From JBGVMW01 sp045125095 (GTDB taxonomy: Bacteria; Bacillota; Clostridia; Lachnospirales; Lachnospiraceae): a stretch of DNA of 9,232 nucleotides. Location of the stretch: the NCBI GenBank assembly GCA_045125095.1, contig JBGVMW010000303.1:1-9232 (forward strand), written 5' to 3'. A program made the translations under genes and the position numbers. The notes beneath the pieces were generated by a model. That model had not been told where the DNA came from. It did not search any database and was given only the letters and a program-made list of their open reading frames with translations. Of the stretch, positions 1 through 6,599 are shown one piece after another (the stretch's first letter is position 1; every line of letters begins with the position of its first letter).

Positions 1-21
1 AGGCTGTGTATTTTACAGCCT
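1..21. repeat. 7-bp perfect hairpin at window edge
   Basis: AGGCTGT (1-7) and ACAGCCT (15-21) are perfect inverted repeats around a 7-nt loop. The structure touches the first base of the window, so the stem may extend further. It lies about 120 nt into the transcript predicted from the minus-strand promoter at 148-176 and could be the stem of that transcript's terminator, or part of a longer dispersed repeat. Whether a T-run follows cannot be seen. Confidence 0.5.
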
Positions 22-56
22 TAGTGTCCGCTACGTTTGAAGGGAGCGAGAGCGCG

Positions 57-125
57 TCAAATATAGACTATGTAGTAAGCAGCTATTTGCACAAACAATT
101 CTGACAATTTGCGGATGGCCTTCAT
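57..125 (-). CDS. possible 22-aa hydrophobic peptide (sORF)
   Basis: An ATG at 125-123 opens a 22-codon frame ending at TGA (59-57). The product begins MKAIRKLSEL, with a short basic start, and continues into a hydrophobic, aromatic tail ending AAYYIVYI. It starts about 16 nt downstream of the start site predicted from the near-consensus promoter at 148-176, so it would be the first frame in that transcript. The ribosome binding site is weak: only AGG (139-137), 11 nt from the ATG. The ATG sits in the loop of the 107-135 hairpin. Downstream come two further hairpins (36-61 and 1-21), so a transcript of about 140 nt encoding only this peptide is possible. Such short hydrophobic peptides can be small membrane proteins, type I toxins or leader peptides; I recognise no family. 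Chance occurrence of a 22-codon frame is quite possible. Confidence 0.3.
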   Translation of the reverse strand: MKAIRKLSELFVQIAAYYIVYI

Positions 126-135
126 TTTCGCAAAT
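107..135 (-). promoter_or_regulatory. leader hairpin with start codon in loop
   Basis: ATTTGCG (107-113) and CGCAAAT (129-135) form a perfect 7-bp stem around a 15-nt loop. In the predicted minus-strand transcript it begins a few bases after the transcription start. Its loop contains the ATG (125-123) of the 22-codon ORF, and its first arm lies between the weak AGG and that ATG, so folding could affect translation. That role is inference; the inverted repeat is seen directly. Confidence 0.4.
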
Positions 136-147
136 GCCTATACTATT

Positions 148-176
148 ATTATACTCTAATCGTACGATTTTATCAA
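148..176 (-). promoter_or_regulatory. near-consensus sigma-A promoter, reading out of window
   Basis: On the minus strand TTGATA (176-171, five of six matches to TTGACA) is followed after exactly 17 nt by a perfect TATAAT (153-148). This is the best promoter match in the window. Transcription would start near 141 and run toward base 1. Nothing upstream in this window needs it, so it serves either the 22-codon ORF at 125-57, a small RNA, or a gene beyond the left edge. Confidence 0.7.
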
Positions 177-209
177 TAATTTTAGCTAAAAAAGATATTT
201 ATTATCACA

Positions 210-240
210 GAGAACTCCAGCCATTAAGACCAGAGTTCCC
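210..240 (-). other. G-U-rich RNA hairpin after small ORF
   Basis: As minus-strand RNA, 240-228 pairs with 222-210 in a 13-bp stem (GGGAACUCUGGUC with GGCUGGAGUUCUC), using several G-U pairs, around a UUAAU loop. The plus-strand copy would contain C-A mismatches, so the structure suits minus-strand transcripts only. It starts 8 nt after the stop of the 249-467 frame, and a T6 run lies at 193-188, too far from the stem for an ordinary intrinsic terminator. It may be an old terminator or processing site. Confidence 0.35.
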
Positions 241-248
241 CACTTTCT

Positions 249-467
249 TTACTTCCCATTGTTATAAAATTCTTCAAACACCTTTTCACAATCCTCAATG
301 CCGGGCAAATTGTAATGTCCATAATTCAAACACTGACTTGTTTCATTCCAACAAGTCCAGACTGCATAAGCATATTGGATAGCATCATAAGTCTTGGAAT
401 GCAAAAAGACCTCATAGAGGATTATTTTTTCCTCTACAAGGTCTTTGCTTTTTCTTACTTTATTCAC
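249..467 (-). pseudogene. possible small ORF or gene remnant, 72 codons
   Basis: A frame opening with GTG (467-465) and ending in TAA (251-249) encodes a 72-aa product. The second half (AVWTCWNETSQ, then LNYGHYNLPG and EKVFEEFYNN) looks protein-like and is rich in aromatic and acidic residues, and a hairpin follows the stop. Against it, the GTG start has only a weak GAGAG upstream, and the strong terminator at 403-453 lies inside the first third of the frame, so purL transcripts would rarely reach the rest. Either this is chance, or it is the C-terminal remnant of a lost gene. I do not recognise a family. Confidence 0.2.
403..453. terminator. bidirectional intrinsic terminator downstream of purL
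   Basis: Two nested perfect stems form one long hairpin: AAAGACCT (405-412) with AGGTCTTT (439-446), and inside it TAGAGGA (415-421) with TCCTCTA (430-436). Reading the minus strand, the hairpin ends in TTTTT (407-403), about 90 nt after the purL stop. Reading the plus strand, it is followed by T5 (449-453). It therefore terminates purL and could stop opposing transcription as well. The distance from the stop gives purL mRNA a 3' untranslated tail of about 130 nt. Confidence 0.85.
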
Positions 468-533
468 TTACTCTCAAGCTACTCTTTTTTGCCTTTTCAG
501 GATAATCGGGAGTGCCTTGGGATATTTATATTT

Positions 534-3500
534 CTACTGGAAGTAAGCCACACCAGATTCGAAGATCTTCATATCCTGCTCGCCGTAAATGTTCATGGCT
601 ACAGAAGCGTCACGACGCTCAGAGTGAGCCATCTTACCAAGTACACGGCCATCTGGAGATGTGATACCTTCGATTGCCATGTAGGAACCATTTGGATTCC
701 ATTCTTCATCCATGGTTGGATTGCCGAATTCATCTACATACTGAGTCGCTACCTGTCCATTGGCAAAGAGCTTGTCTAACCACTCTTTTGGTGCAACGAA
801 GCGTCCTTCACCGTGGGATGCCGGATTGACATAGACACCGCCTAATTCAGCCTGTGCTAACCATGGTGACTGGTTAGTTACAACCTTTGTGTATACCATC
901 TTGGAGATATGACGTCCGATGGTGTTGTATGTTAATGTTGGAGAGTCAGCCTTCTGCTCAGTAATGGTTCCGTATGGCACCAAACCTAACTTGATTAATG
1001 CCTGGAATCCGTTACAGATACCTAACATCAGACCATCTCTGTTATTTAATAAATCATCCACAGCTTCTTTGATCTTCTCATTGCGGAATGCAGTTGCAAA
1101 GAATTTTGCAGAACCTTCCGGTTCATCACCTGCACTAAATCCACCTGGGAACATAATCATCTGGGATTTCTTGATATTTTCTTCAAATACTGCTACAGAA
1201 TCACGGATATCTGCTGCATCTAAGTTCTTGAATACCTTAACGATTACATTAGCACCTGCACGCTCAAATGCCTTTGTACTGTCGTATTCACAGTTTGTTC
1301 CTGGGAATACCGGAATAAATACAGTAGGTTTTGCAATCTTATTCTTGCATACATAAATATTCTCTGCATTGAATAATCCTGTCTTAATATCTTCCTGCTC
1401 TACGTTAGAACGAGTTGGGAATACTTTTTCTAATGTACTTGTCCAAGCTTCTTCTGCTTCCTCTAAGGAAAGAGTCATGTTCTGGTATTCAATTGCTTTG
1501 TTATCTGTCACTTCACCGATTACTGTGTAAGTAATTGCAAGATTTCCTACTTCCTCTGCCTTTACTTCTGCTACGATATCACCAAAACCAACAGCAAATA
1601 AATCTTCCGGTGCCACGTTATGCTCAATCTTCACACCAAGCCCATTACCAAATGCCATCTTACTTACCGCTGCTGCAATACCCTTGCTGTCTAATGCATA
1701 CGCGGAAACAATTCTGCCAGCCTGTACATCTGTATGGAACTTATCGTAAGAAGCCATTGCATGTTCGTAAACAGGCATCTCATACTCGTCACGGTCAATG
1801 TGCATTACTACTAACTTATTGCCAGCTTTCTTTAATTCCGGTGAAATGATATCTTTTTCTTTTGCTACATCTACTGCAAAAGATACTAATGTAGGCGGAA
1901 CATCAATCTCATTGAAAGTTCCGGACATACTGTCCTTACCACCGATAGATGGAATTCCAAATCCTAACTGTGCTGAGTATGCACCTAACAATGCAGAGAA
2001 TGGCTGACTCCATCTTGTTGGATCTTCTGTCATACGACGGAAGTATTCCTGGAAGGTCAGACGAATCTTCTTAAAATCACCACCAGTTGCTACAATCTTT
2101 GCCACAGATTCTGTTACCGCATAAGCTGCTCCATGATATGGGCTCCAGGAAGATAAATATGGATCAAAACCATAACTCATCATAGTAACCGTTGTTGTCT
2201 TACCATTTAATACAGGAACCTTTGCTACCATAGACTGTGTTTCTGTCATCTGGTACTTACCACCATGTGGCATGAAGACAGAACCTGCACCGATAGAACC
2301 GTCAAAACGCTCAACCAAGCCCTTCTGCGAGCAAACATTTAAATCTTTTAATGTCTCAAGCCATTTTGTCTTTACATCAGTAACTGGTTTTTTCTCAAAA
2401 TAATTGTCTTCCTTAGAAGGAATCTCAACGGCAACTTTTGTTTCCTGATGTGCACCGTTGGTATCTAAGAATGCTCTGGAGATATTAACGATTTCTTTTC
2501 CTCTCCAGTACAGCTTTAATCTTGGTTCTTCTGTAACTTCCGCAACTTCTACTGCCTCTAAGTTTTCTTCCTTTGCGTAAGCTAAAAATGCTTCTACATC
2601 TTTTGGAGAAAGCACAACTGCCATACGCTCCTGAGACTCAGAAATAGCAATTTCTGTACCGTCAAGACCGGCATATTTCTTAGGAACTTTATCTAAATTA
2701 ATGCGTAAGCCGTCTGCTAACTCACCAATGGCAACGGAAACACCGCCGGCACCAAAGTCATTACACTTCTTAATCAGCTTGCTGACTTCCTCACGTCTGA
2801 ATAGTCTCTGAATCTTTCTTTCTGTAGGAGGATTACCCTTCTGTACTTCTGCACCACAAGTCTCGATAGACTGCTCTGTATGCACCTTAGAAGAACCGGT
2901 TGCACCACCACAACCATCACGTCCGGTACGTCCACCTAATAATACAATGATATCACCCGGATCGGATGTTTCACGAATGACCGCACGTCTCGGAGCCGCA
3001 CCTAATACAGCACCAATTTCCATACGTTTTGCCACATAATCCGGATGGTATACTTCCTTAACAAGACCGGTTGCGAGACCAATCTGGTTACCATATGAAC
3101 TGTAGCCTGCTGCTGCACTTCTTACAATCTTCTTCTGTGGAAGCTTACCCTTTAAGGTATCTGCTACTGGAACAGTTGGGTCTGCCGCACCAGTTACACG
3201 CATTGCCTGATATACATAAGTACGTCCTGACAATGGATCACGGATTGCACCACCTAAACAGGTTGCAGCACCACCAAATGGCTCGATTTCTGTAGGATGG
3301 TTGTGTGTTTCATTCTTGAAGTTGATTAACCATTCTTCTTCTACACCATCTACGTCTACCGGCACTACAATACTACAAGCATTGATTTCATCAGATTCTT
3401 CCTGATCGTTTAACTTGCCTTCTTTCTTTAATTTACGCATTGCCATCAATGCTAAATCCATTAAAGAAACAAATTTATCATCTCTGCCCTTGAAAATCAC

Positions 3501-4283
3501 CTCTCGGTCAGCTAAATATTCTTTATAGGTATCTTCAATTGGCTTTCTATAGTAACCTTCGCCAAAGTTTACTTCTGTCAACTCTGTGGAGAATGTAGTA
3601 TGACGACAGTGATCAGACCAGTACGTATCAAACAGACGAATTTCTGTGATAGTTGGGTCACGCATTTCTTCTGTGCTGTAATAATTCTGGATAAATTTAA
3701 AATCCTTATATGTCATGGCAAGATTTAAAGAATCGTATAATTCCTTTAACTTATCATCTGTCATGTCGCGGAAACCATCATATACTAATACATCGGCTGG
3801 CTCGTCAAACTGCTGAACTAATGTAGCTGGCTTTGCTTCCTCTGCTTCTCTGGAATCTACCGGGTTAATACAGAAGTTCTTAATGCTTTCAATCTGCTCT
3901 GCTGTCAATTCGCCCTCTAATACATAAGTAGTAGCGGTACGGATTACCGGTTCTTCGTCCTCCTTTAACAGCTTCACACACTGTACAGCAGAATCGGCTC
4001 TCTGGTCGAACTGTCCAGGTAAAAATTCCACGCTGAAGCATACAGCACCTGCTGCATCAAAGCTTTCCTCGTACACATCATCTACAGGTGGCTCAGAAAA
4101 TACTGTGCGTACCGCTTTTTTATAAGTCTCCTCGGAAATATTTTCCACATCATAACGAATCAGTACTCGTACTTTGGATACCGTTGTGATCCCTAAATAA
4201 CTCTTAATCTCATGCTTAAGCTCTTTTGCAGCTACTGCATATGGAGTCTTTTTTTCCACATAAATTCGTCTAACGCTGTTCAT
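534..4283 (-). CDS. purL: phosphoribosylformylglycinamidine synthase, single-chain
   Basis: This enzyme makes FGAM from FGAR, ATP and glutamine, the fourth step of cytosolic de novo purine synthesis. At 1249 aa it is the large single-chain form, close to the roughly 1300 aa of the enterobacterial enzyme, in which PurS-, PurL- and PurQ-like parts are fused. Residues 1 to about 150 form the PurS-like region. The synthetase core includes DHCRHTTF (224-231) and NETHNHPTEIEPFGG (324-338), followed by glycine-rich stretches such as GGRTGRDGCGGATGSS (450-465). A second half includes SIGGKDSMSG (779-788). The C-terminal class I glutaminase, from about residue 985, has FPGTNCEYDS, nucleophile Cys1090 in GICNGFQ, and the His1157/Glu1159 pair in PASHGEG. 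No motif is damaged. The longest frame begins 3 codons upstream, but the GGAGG at 4298-4294 fits the internal ATG at 4283 (10-nt spacer) and not the first one (1 nt). No other pur gene is adjacent. Confidence 0.97.
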   Translation of the reverse strand: MNSVRRIYVEKKTPYAVAAKELKHEIKSYLGITTVSKVRVLIRYDVENISEETYKKAVRTVFSEPPVDDVYEESFDAAGAVCFSVEFLPGQFDQRADSAVQCVKLLKEDEEPVIRTATTYVLEGELTAEQIESIKNFCINPVDSREAEEAKPATLVQQFDEPADVLVYDGFRDMTDDKLKELYDSLNLAMTYKDFKFIQNYYSTEEMRDPTITEIRLFDTYWSDHCRHTTFSTELTEVNFGEGYYRKPIEDTYKEYLADREVIFKGRDDKFVSLMDLALMAMRKLKKEGKLNDQEESDEINACSIVVPVDVDGVEEEWLINFKNETHNHPTEIEPFGGAATCLGGAIRDPLSGRTYVYQAMRVTGAADPTVPVADTLKGKLPQKKIVRSAAAGYSSYGNQIGLATGLVKEVYHPDYVAKRMEIGAVLGAAPRRAVIRETSDPGDIIVLLGGRTGRDGCGGATGSSKVHTEQSIETCGAEVQKGNPPTERKIQRLFRREEVSKLIKKCNDFGAGGVSVAIGELADGLRINLDKVPKKYAGLDGTEIAISESQERMAVVLSPKDVEAFLAYAKEENLEAVEVAEVTEEPRLKLYWRGKEIVNISRAFLDTNGAHQETKVAVEIPSKEDNYFEKKPVTDVKTKWLETLKDLNVCSQKGLVERFDGSIGAGSVFMPHGGKYQMTETQSMVAKVPVLNGKTTTVTMMSYGFDPYLSSWSPYHGAAYAVTESVAKIVATGGDFKKIRLTFQEYFRRMTEDPTRWSQPFSALLGAYSAQLGFGIPSIGGKDSMSGTFNEIDVPPTLVSFAVDVAKEKDIISPELKKAGNKLVVMHIDRDEYEMPVYEHAMASYDKFHTDVQAGRIVSAYALDSKGIAAAVSKMAFGNGLGVKIEHNVAPEDLFAVGFGDIVAEVKAEEVGNLAITYTVIGEVTDNKAIEYQNMTLSLEEAEEAWTSTLEKVFPTRSNVEQEDIKTGLFNAENIYVCKNKIAKPTVFIPVFPGTNCEYDSTKAFERAGANVIVKVFKNLDAADIRDSVAVFEENIKKSQMIMFPGGFSAGDEPEGSAKFFATAFRNEKIKEAVDDLLNNRDGLMLGICNGFQALIKLGLVPYGTITEQKADSPTLTYNTIGRHISKMVYTKVVTNQSPWLAQAELGGVYVNPASHGEGRFVAPKEWLDKLFANGQVATQYVDEFGNPTMDEEWNPNGSYMAIEGITSPDGRVLGKMAHSERRDASVAMNIYGEQDMKIFESGVAYFQ

Positions 4284-4293
4284 TCTTAACATT

Positions 4294-4298
4294 CCTCC
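4294..4298 (-). promoter_or_regulatory. purL ribosome binding site that sets the start
   Basis: GGAGG (4298-4294) lies 1 nt before the first in-frame ATG (4292) and 10 nt before the ATG at 4283. Only the second spacing allows initiation, so the product should begin MNSVRRIYVEKK. Confidence 0.85.
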
Positions 4299-4331
4299 GT
4301 TGTTACTTTGTATTTAAACACATATGTTACT

Positions 4332-4361
4332 ATCATAACACACTATACCTCAAATTTACAA
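4332..4361 (-). promoter_or_regulatory. purL promoter (extended -10)
   Basis: On the minus strand TATGAT (4337-4332) is preceded by TGT, giving the extended -10 form TGnTATGAT. A weaker -35, TTGTAA (4361-4356), lies 18 nt upstream. The predicted start near 4325 gives a leader of only about 40 nt, too short for a purine riboswitch or other attenuator. Around the start site lies the palindrome ACATATGT (4320-4327), a possible repressor site. The elements are seen directly; activity is inferred. Confidence 0.6.
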
Positions 4362-4364
4362 TCA

Positions 4365-4381
4365 CATTTGCGCCACAAATG
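4365..4381. promoter_or_regulatory. palindrome just upstream of purL -35
   Basis: CATTTG (4365-4370) and CAAATG (4376-4381) are perfect inverted repeats separated by 5 nt, ending 4 nt upstream of the -35 box. Spacing and symmetry suit a dimeric regulator, but it does not resemble a known purine-repressor box that I can name, and six-base arms in AT-rich DNA may be chance. Confidence 0.25.
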
Positions 4382-4391
4382 CACCATAGAC

Positions 4392-4454
4392 AATAATTTA
4401 TGCAATTTGTCCGTGGGAGTCGCTACTCACTGCGGTCAAATTGTATAAATTATT
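4392..4454. repeat. long hairpin 1 of intergenic array (17-bp stem)
   Basis: AATAATTTATGCAATTT (4392-4408) pairs with AAATTGTATAAATTATT (4438-4454) over 17 positions with a single mismatch (a G-U pair as plus-strand RNA). The 29-nt loop has its own short symmetry (CCG/CGG, GTG/CAC, AGT/ACT) around CGCT. No T-run follows on either strand, so it is not a typical terminator. It lies upstream of the purL promoter and downstream of the aspartoacylase-like operon's terminator. It looks like a small dispersed palindromic element, which is inference. Confidence 0.6.
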
Positions 4455-4484
4455 CGTAATTATTCAGTACCTTCATAATTACGA
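4454..4484. repeat. hairpin 2 of intergenic array (10-bp stem)
   Basis: TCGTAATTAT (4454-4463) and ATAATTACGA (4475-4484) are perfect 10-bp inverted repeats with an 11-nt loop. The element abuts hairpin 1, sharing base 4454, and hairpin 3. Part of its left arm and loop (TAATTATTCAG, 4457-4467) is also the near reverse complement of CTGAACAATTA at 4577-4587, ten of eleven bases, so an alternative larger fold of about 130 nt is possible. Confidence 0.5.
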
Positions 4485-4534
4485 TGCAAAAATCCATTTC
4501 AAATCGCTTTCAGCGATGGGATTTTTGCTTATCG
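4482..4534. repeat. hairpin 3 of intergenic array, terminator-like
   Basis: GCAAAAATCC (4486-4495) pairs perfectly with GGATTTTTGC (4519-4528). Inside, ATCGC (4503-4507) pairs with GCGAT (4513-4517), and outside CGAT (4482-4485) can pair with ATCG (4531-4534). The A-tract on one arm and T-tract on the other resemble a bidirectional terminator, and it could act as a second stop for the operon ending at 4657. It may equally be one module of the three-hairpin element. From 4535 to 4623 I see no gene and no clear signal beyond the distal repeat at 4577-4587. Confidence 0.5.
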
Positions 4535-4615
4535 CTTCATACTTCTACGGTCTCAGCAGTGAATGATTCGACCTACCTGAACAATTACAATTATTCTATA
4601 GGTTAAACATCCGAC

Positions 4616-4659
4616 AAAAGAACGCGTTCTGCTTGCAGAACGCCTAGCCACTTCGGCTA
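4616..4659 (-). terminator. tandem hairpins ending the aspartoacylase-like operon
   Basis: On the minus strand TAGCC-GAAGT-GGCTA (4659-4645) forms a hairpin whose first arm begins with the TAG stop codon itself. One base later comes the perfect stem GCGTTCTG/CAGAACGC around a 4-nt loop (4643-4624), followed by GTTCTTTT (4623-4616). The second hairpin with its imperfect T-run is a moderate intrinsic terminator. The stop-codon hairpin is unusually close and may protect the 3' end. Confidence 0.65.
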
Positions 4660-5592
4660 TTTATGCAGTCTACGGATAATTTCATACACAATTTCATGCT
4701 CATTTACAAGGGGTGCCTTGTGTGAAAAGAACACGATACCATCGGTAGGTGCCTTCACCTCTGCCACACAATGTCCTTCATATGGATGAAGAATTTCTGC
4801 CATCACATCCCCTCGTCTCACTTCGTCACCAGTAAATATCTTTCTTCGATAGAAACCGGCTTTTTCTGCATGAACCGTTAACATCTCGCTTTCATTGATT
4901 ACGCTGGCAATATAACCGCTATGGCTGTTATAACGGATAATTCCCATTCTGGTTAAGAAGCGTAAGACTGCTGCCACTGCCTGATCTGCTGATTTTTCGT
5001 CAATTTCATCTGTCTCTGTGGTATATACGGAAAATGCATTGGTTTTCCACATCTGCCAATTGTAATTGAGGGTAGTGGTGTCAATCGGATCCGGCTTTCG
5101 CACCACTACATAAGGCATACCAAACAGATTGGCAAGGCTTGGACTCTGATACCCTGTCTCCATCATACGAACATGTGGTATAAAATCTCCTCTACGATAA
5201 AAGCTTGCGAACTGGATTCCATAGCTGTAACCCTGCACACATTCAAATACGCCTGCAGCAATCTGCTGTGTGGCTTCTCCATCTATTTTCCCGGGAAACA
5301 TACGATTAATATCTGTGTCGTCACCAGCCCAGAATCGTTTGCCAATATTCATAGAATGTGGATTGACGGAAGGAATCACCAGAATTTCATTATTGCTTAC
5401 AATAGAGCCATGTTCCTCTAATTCTTTTAATACATGGATTAATCGTGAACAGACATATATCTGCTGTATCTCATTTCCACGGATCGCGCCTACAATACAA
5501 GCTGATTTCTCACCTTTGCCAAAGCGGTAACCGCTGATTTCTAAATTATTTCGATATGGAACTTTTAAAGAAAATATCGTTTCTCTAGTCAT
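4657..5592 (-). CDS. aspartoacylase/AstE-like protein, active-site-degenerate paralogue
   Basis: This 311-aa protein belongs to the succinylglutamate desuccinylase/aspartoacylase group of the M14-like zinc hydrolases, judged by order of motifs, the DINRMFPG block (94-101) and a C-terminal barrel-sandwich (lipoyl-like) region from about 225, with TGDEVRRGDVMAEI and KAPTDGIVFF. The family's catalytic residues are mostly gone. The HxxE zinc motif is RGNE (38-41), so His is replaced by Arg. The DxH block is GIQ (125-127), losing both Asp and the third zinc ligand. The position of the catalytic Glu aligns with Tyr190. Asn96-Arg97 remain. It is therefore probably not a hydrolase by itself and may be a structural, regulatory or substrate-binding partner of the paralogue encoded just upstream, 15 nt away. 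The start at 5592 has AGAGG 8 nt upstream. No signal peptide or membrane segment is seen, so it should be cytosolic. The true ligand is unknown. Confidence 0.85.
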   Translation of the reverse strand: MTRETIFSLKVPYRNNLEISGYRFGKGEKSACIVGAIRGNEIQQIYVCSRLIHVLKELEEHGSIVSNNEILVIPSVNPHSMNIGKRFWAGDDTDINRMFPGKIDGEATQQIAAGVFECVQGYSYGIQFASFYRRGDFIPHVRMMETGYQSPSLANLFGMPYVVVRKPDPIDTTTLNYNWQMWKTNAFSVYTTETDEIDEKSADQAVAAVLRFLTRMGIIRYNSHSGYIASVINESEMLTVHAEKAGFYRRKIFTGDEVRRGDVMAEILHPYEGHCVAEVKAPTDGIVFFSHKAPLVNEHEIVYEIIRRLHK

Positions 5593-5607
5593 ATTTTGTT
5601 CCTCTTT

Positions 5608-6537
5608 CTACTGTTCTAATATTCGTCCTATTAAGGAACCCTGATAAACAACCGGGTGCGCACGGAGTGTAAAGAGCAATCCGTCGCAAGGAGCAGTAAT
5701 ATGATGCTCCACTTTATTATTTAACACATCTACAATATCTCCAATTGTTTGTCCTGTAGTAACGTGATCTCCATGTTTTACTTTCGGGATAAAAAATCCG
5801 GATGCTTTGGAATTCAAATATTCCACATGACCATCTTTGGAAATTACCGGTTCTTTTAAAGAAGCTGTTTCTCCTTGCCAGATGCCCATCTGCTTCATCA
5901 CATTAAGAATCCCCTTTACCAGGCTGTCACCATATTCCAAAGTCAATCGCATCCCCACGCCCATTTCCACTACAACAGTCGGAACATTTAATAAATTCAA
6001 ACTGTGTGACAAGGTGGATTCTAATACTGTGGAAGATTCATGTATCCATATAAAATCTACGTTCAACTGCTTTGCAATCGGAAGCAACGTATCCTCAAAC
6101 TGCTCTGTCAGTCTTGCCTGTGGCAACTCTGTAAGATACAAGTTACTTGCATGAATATCAATGCACAAATCCGAACCTAACAAATCTGATGTCAGTTCTG
6201 CTGCTACTGCATCCGCCATTCCCCCATTATCCGTTCCCGGAAAAATTCGGTTCATATCCAAATCAAACATTGGAATGCCTCTGCTCATGGAGGCAATTCC
6301 CAACGGATTTACCGCTGGGTAAATATCTACAATACCATTTAATTTTTCTATATTTGCTTCTAAAATACGTGTCAGTTCAAAGCACGCATATTGTCCTTCT
6401 AACTCATCGCCATATATACCAGTCACTATAGAAATTCGCTTTTCATTTCCAGTTGGATTAATCGGCATAATACGTCTTTTTTGAATCGTCAGTTTTTCAT
6501 CCACCGGAAGTTCTAACGATACTACCGTTTCTATCAT
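5608..6537 (-). CDS. aspartoacylase/AstE-like zinc hydrolase, first of pair
   Basis: This 309-aa protein is in the same aspartoacylase/succinylglutamate desuccinylase group. Known members remove an acyl group from N-acyl amino acids using one zinc bound by His, Glu and His, plus a catalytic Glu. Here I see YGDE (42-45), DMNRIFPG (94-101), CIDIHAS (125-131, with Asp127 and His129) and VVVEMGVG (188-195, with Glu191). So Glu45, His129, Glu191 and Asn96-Arg97 are kept, but the expected first zinc His is Tyr42, one base away from His (TAT against CAT). The C-terminal part (about 235-309) is the usual barrel-sandwich domain, with VKHGDHVTTGQTIGDI and HITAPCDGLLF. GGGAGG lies 4 nt before the ATG at 6537. 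It is followed after 15 nt by its degenerate paralogue, so the two are co-expressed. Substrate unknown; it is not in an arginine-degradation operon, so astE is not a justified name. Confidence 0.88.
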   Translation of the reverse strand: MIETVVSLELPVDEKLTIQKRRIMPINPTGNEKRISIVTGIYGDELEGQYACFELTRILEANIEKLNGIVDIYPAVNPLGIASMSRGIPMFDLDMNRIFPGTDNGGMADAVAAELTSDLLGSDLCIDIHASNLYLTELPQARLTEQFEDTLLPIAKQLNVDFIWIHESSTVLESTLSHSLNLLNVPTVVVEMGVGMRLTLEYGDSLVKGILNVMKQMGIWQGETASLKEPVISKDGHVEYLNSKASGFFIPKVKHGDHVTTGQTIGDIVDVLNNKVEHHITAPCDGLLFTLRAHPVVYQGSLIGRILEQ

Positions 6538-6599
6538 ACTGCCTCCCGTTCTGCCTTATGGCATCGCTATTATTCGCTTTCACAACAGTTAATCCCCTG

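Noticed and set aside
315..779. Plus-strand 154-codon frame
   Set aside because: It runs antisense over the purL 3' end and the terminator, with no ribosome site or recognisable domain; a shadow frame.
4284..4292. purL start at the first ATG (4292)
   Set aside because: It is only 1 nt from GGAGG; the ATG at 4283 has a workable 10-nt spacer.
4299..4331. Purine riboswitch or attenuator in the purL leader
   Set aside because: The predicted leader is about 40 nt and shows no aptamer-like stems; the hairpins lie upstream of the promoter.
4392..4534. CRISPR array
   Set aside because: The three hairpins differ in sequence; there are no regularly spaced identical repeats or cas genes.
4657..5592. 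Degenerate paralogue as a decaying pseudogene
   Set aside because: Full-length uninterrupted frame, good ribosome site and conserved fold motifs argue for a functional pseudoenzyme.
4657..6537. astE/astABCD arginine catabolic operon
   Set aside because: No other ast genes are present and the active sites diverge from AstE; only family-level naming is justified.
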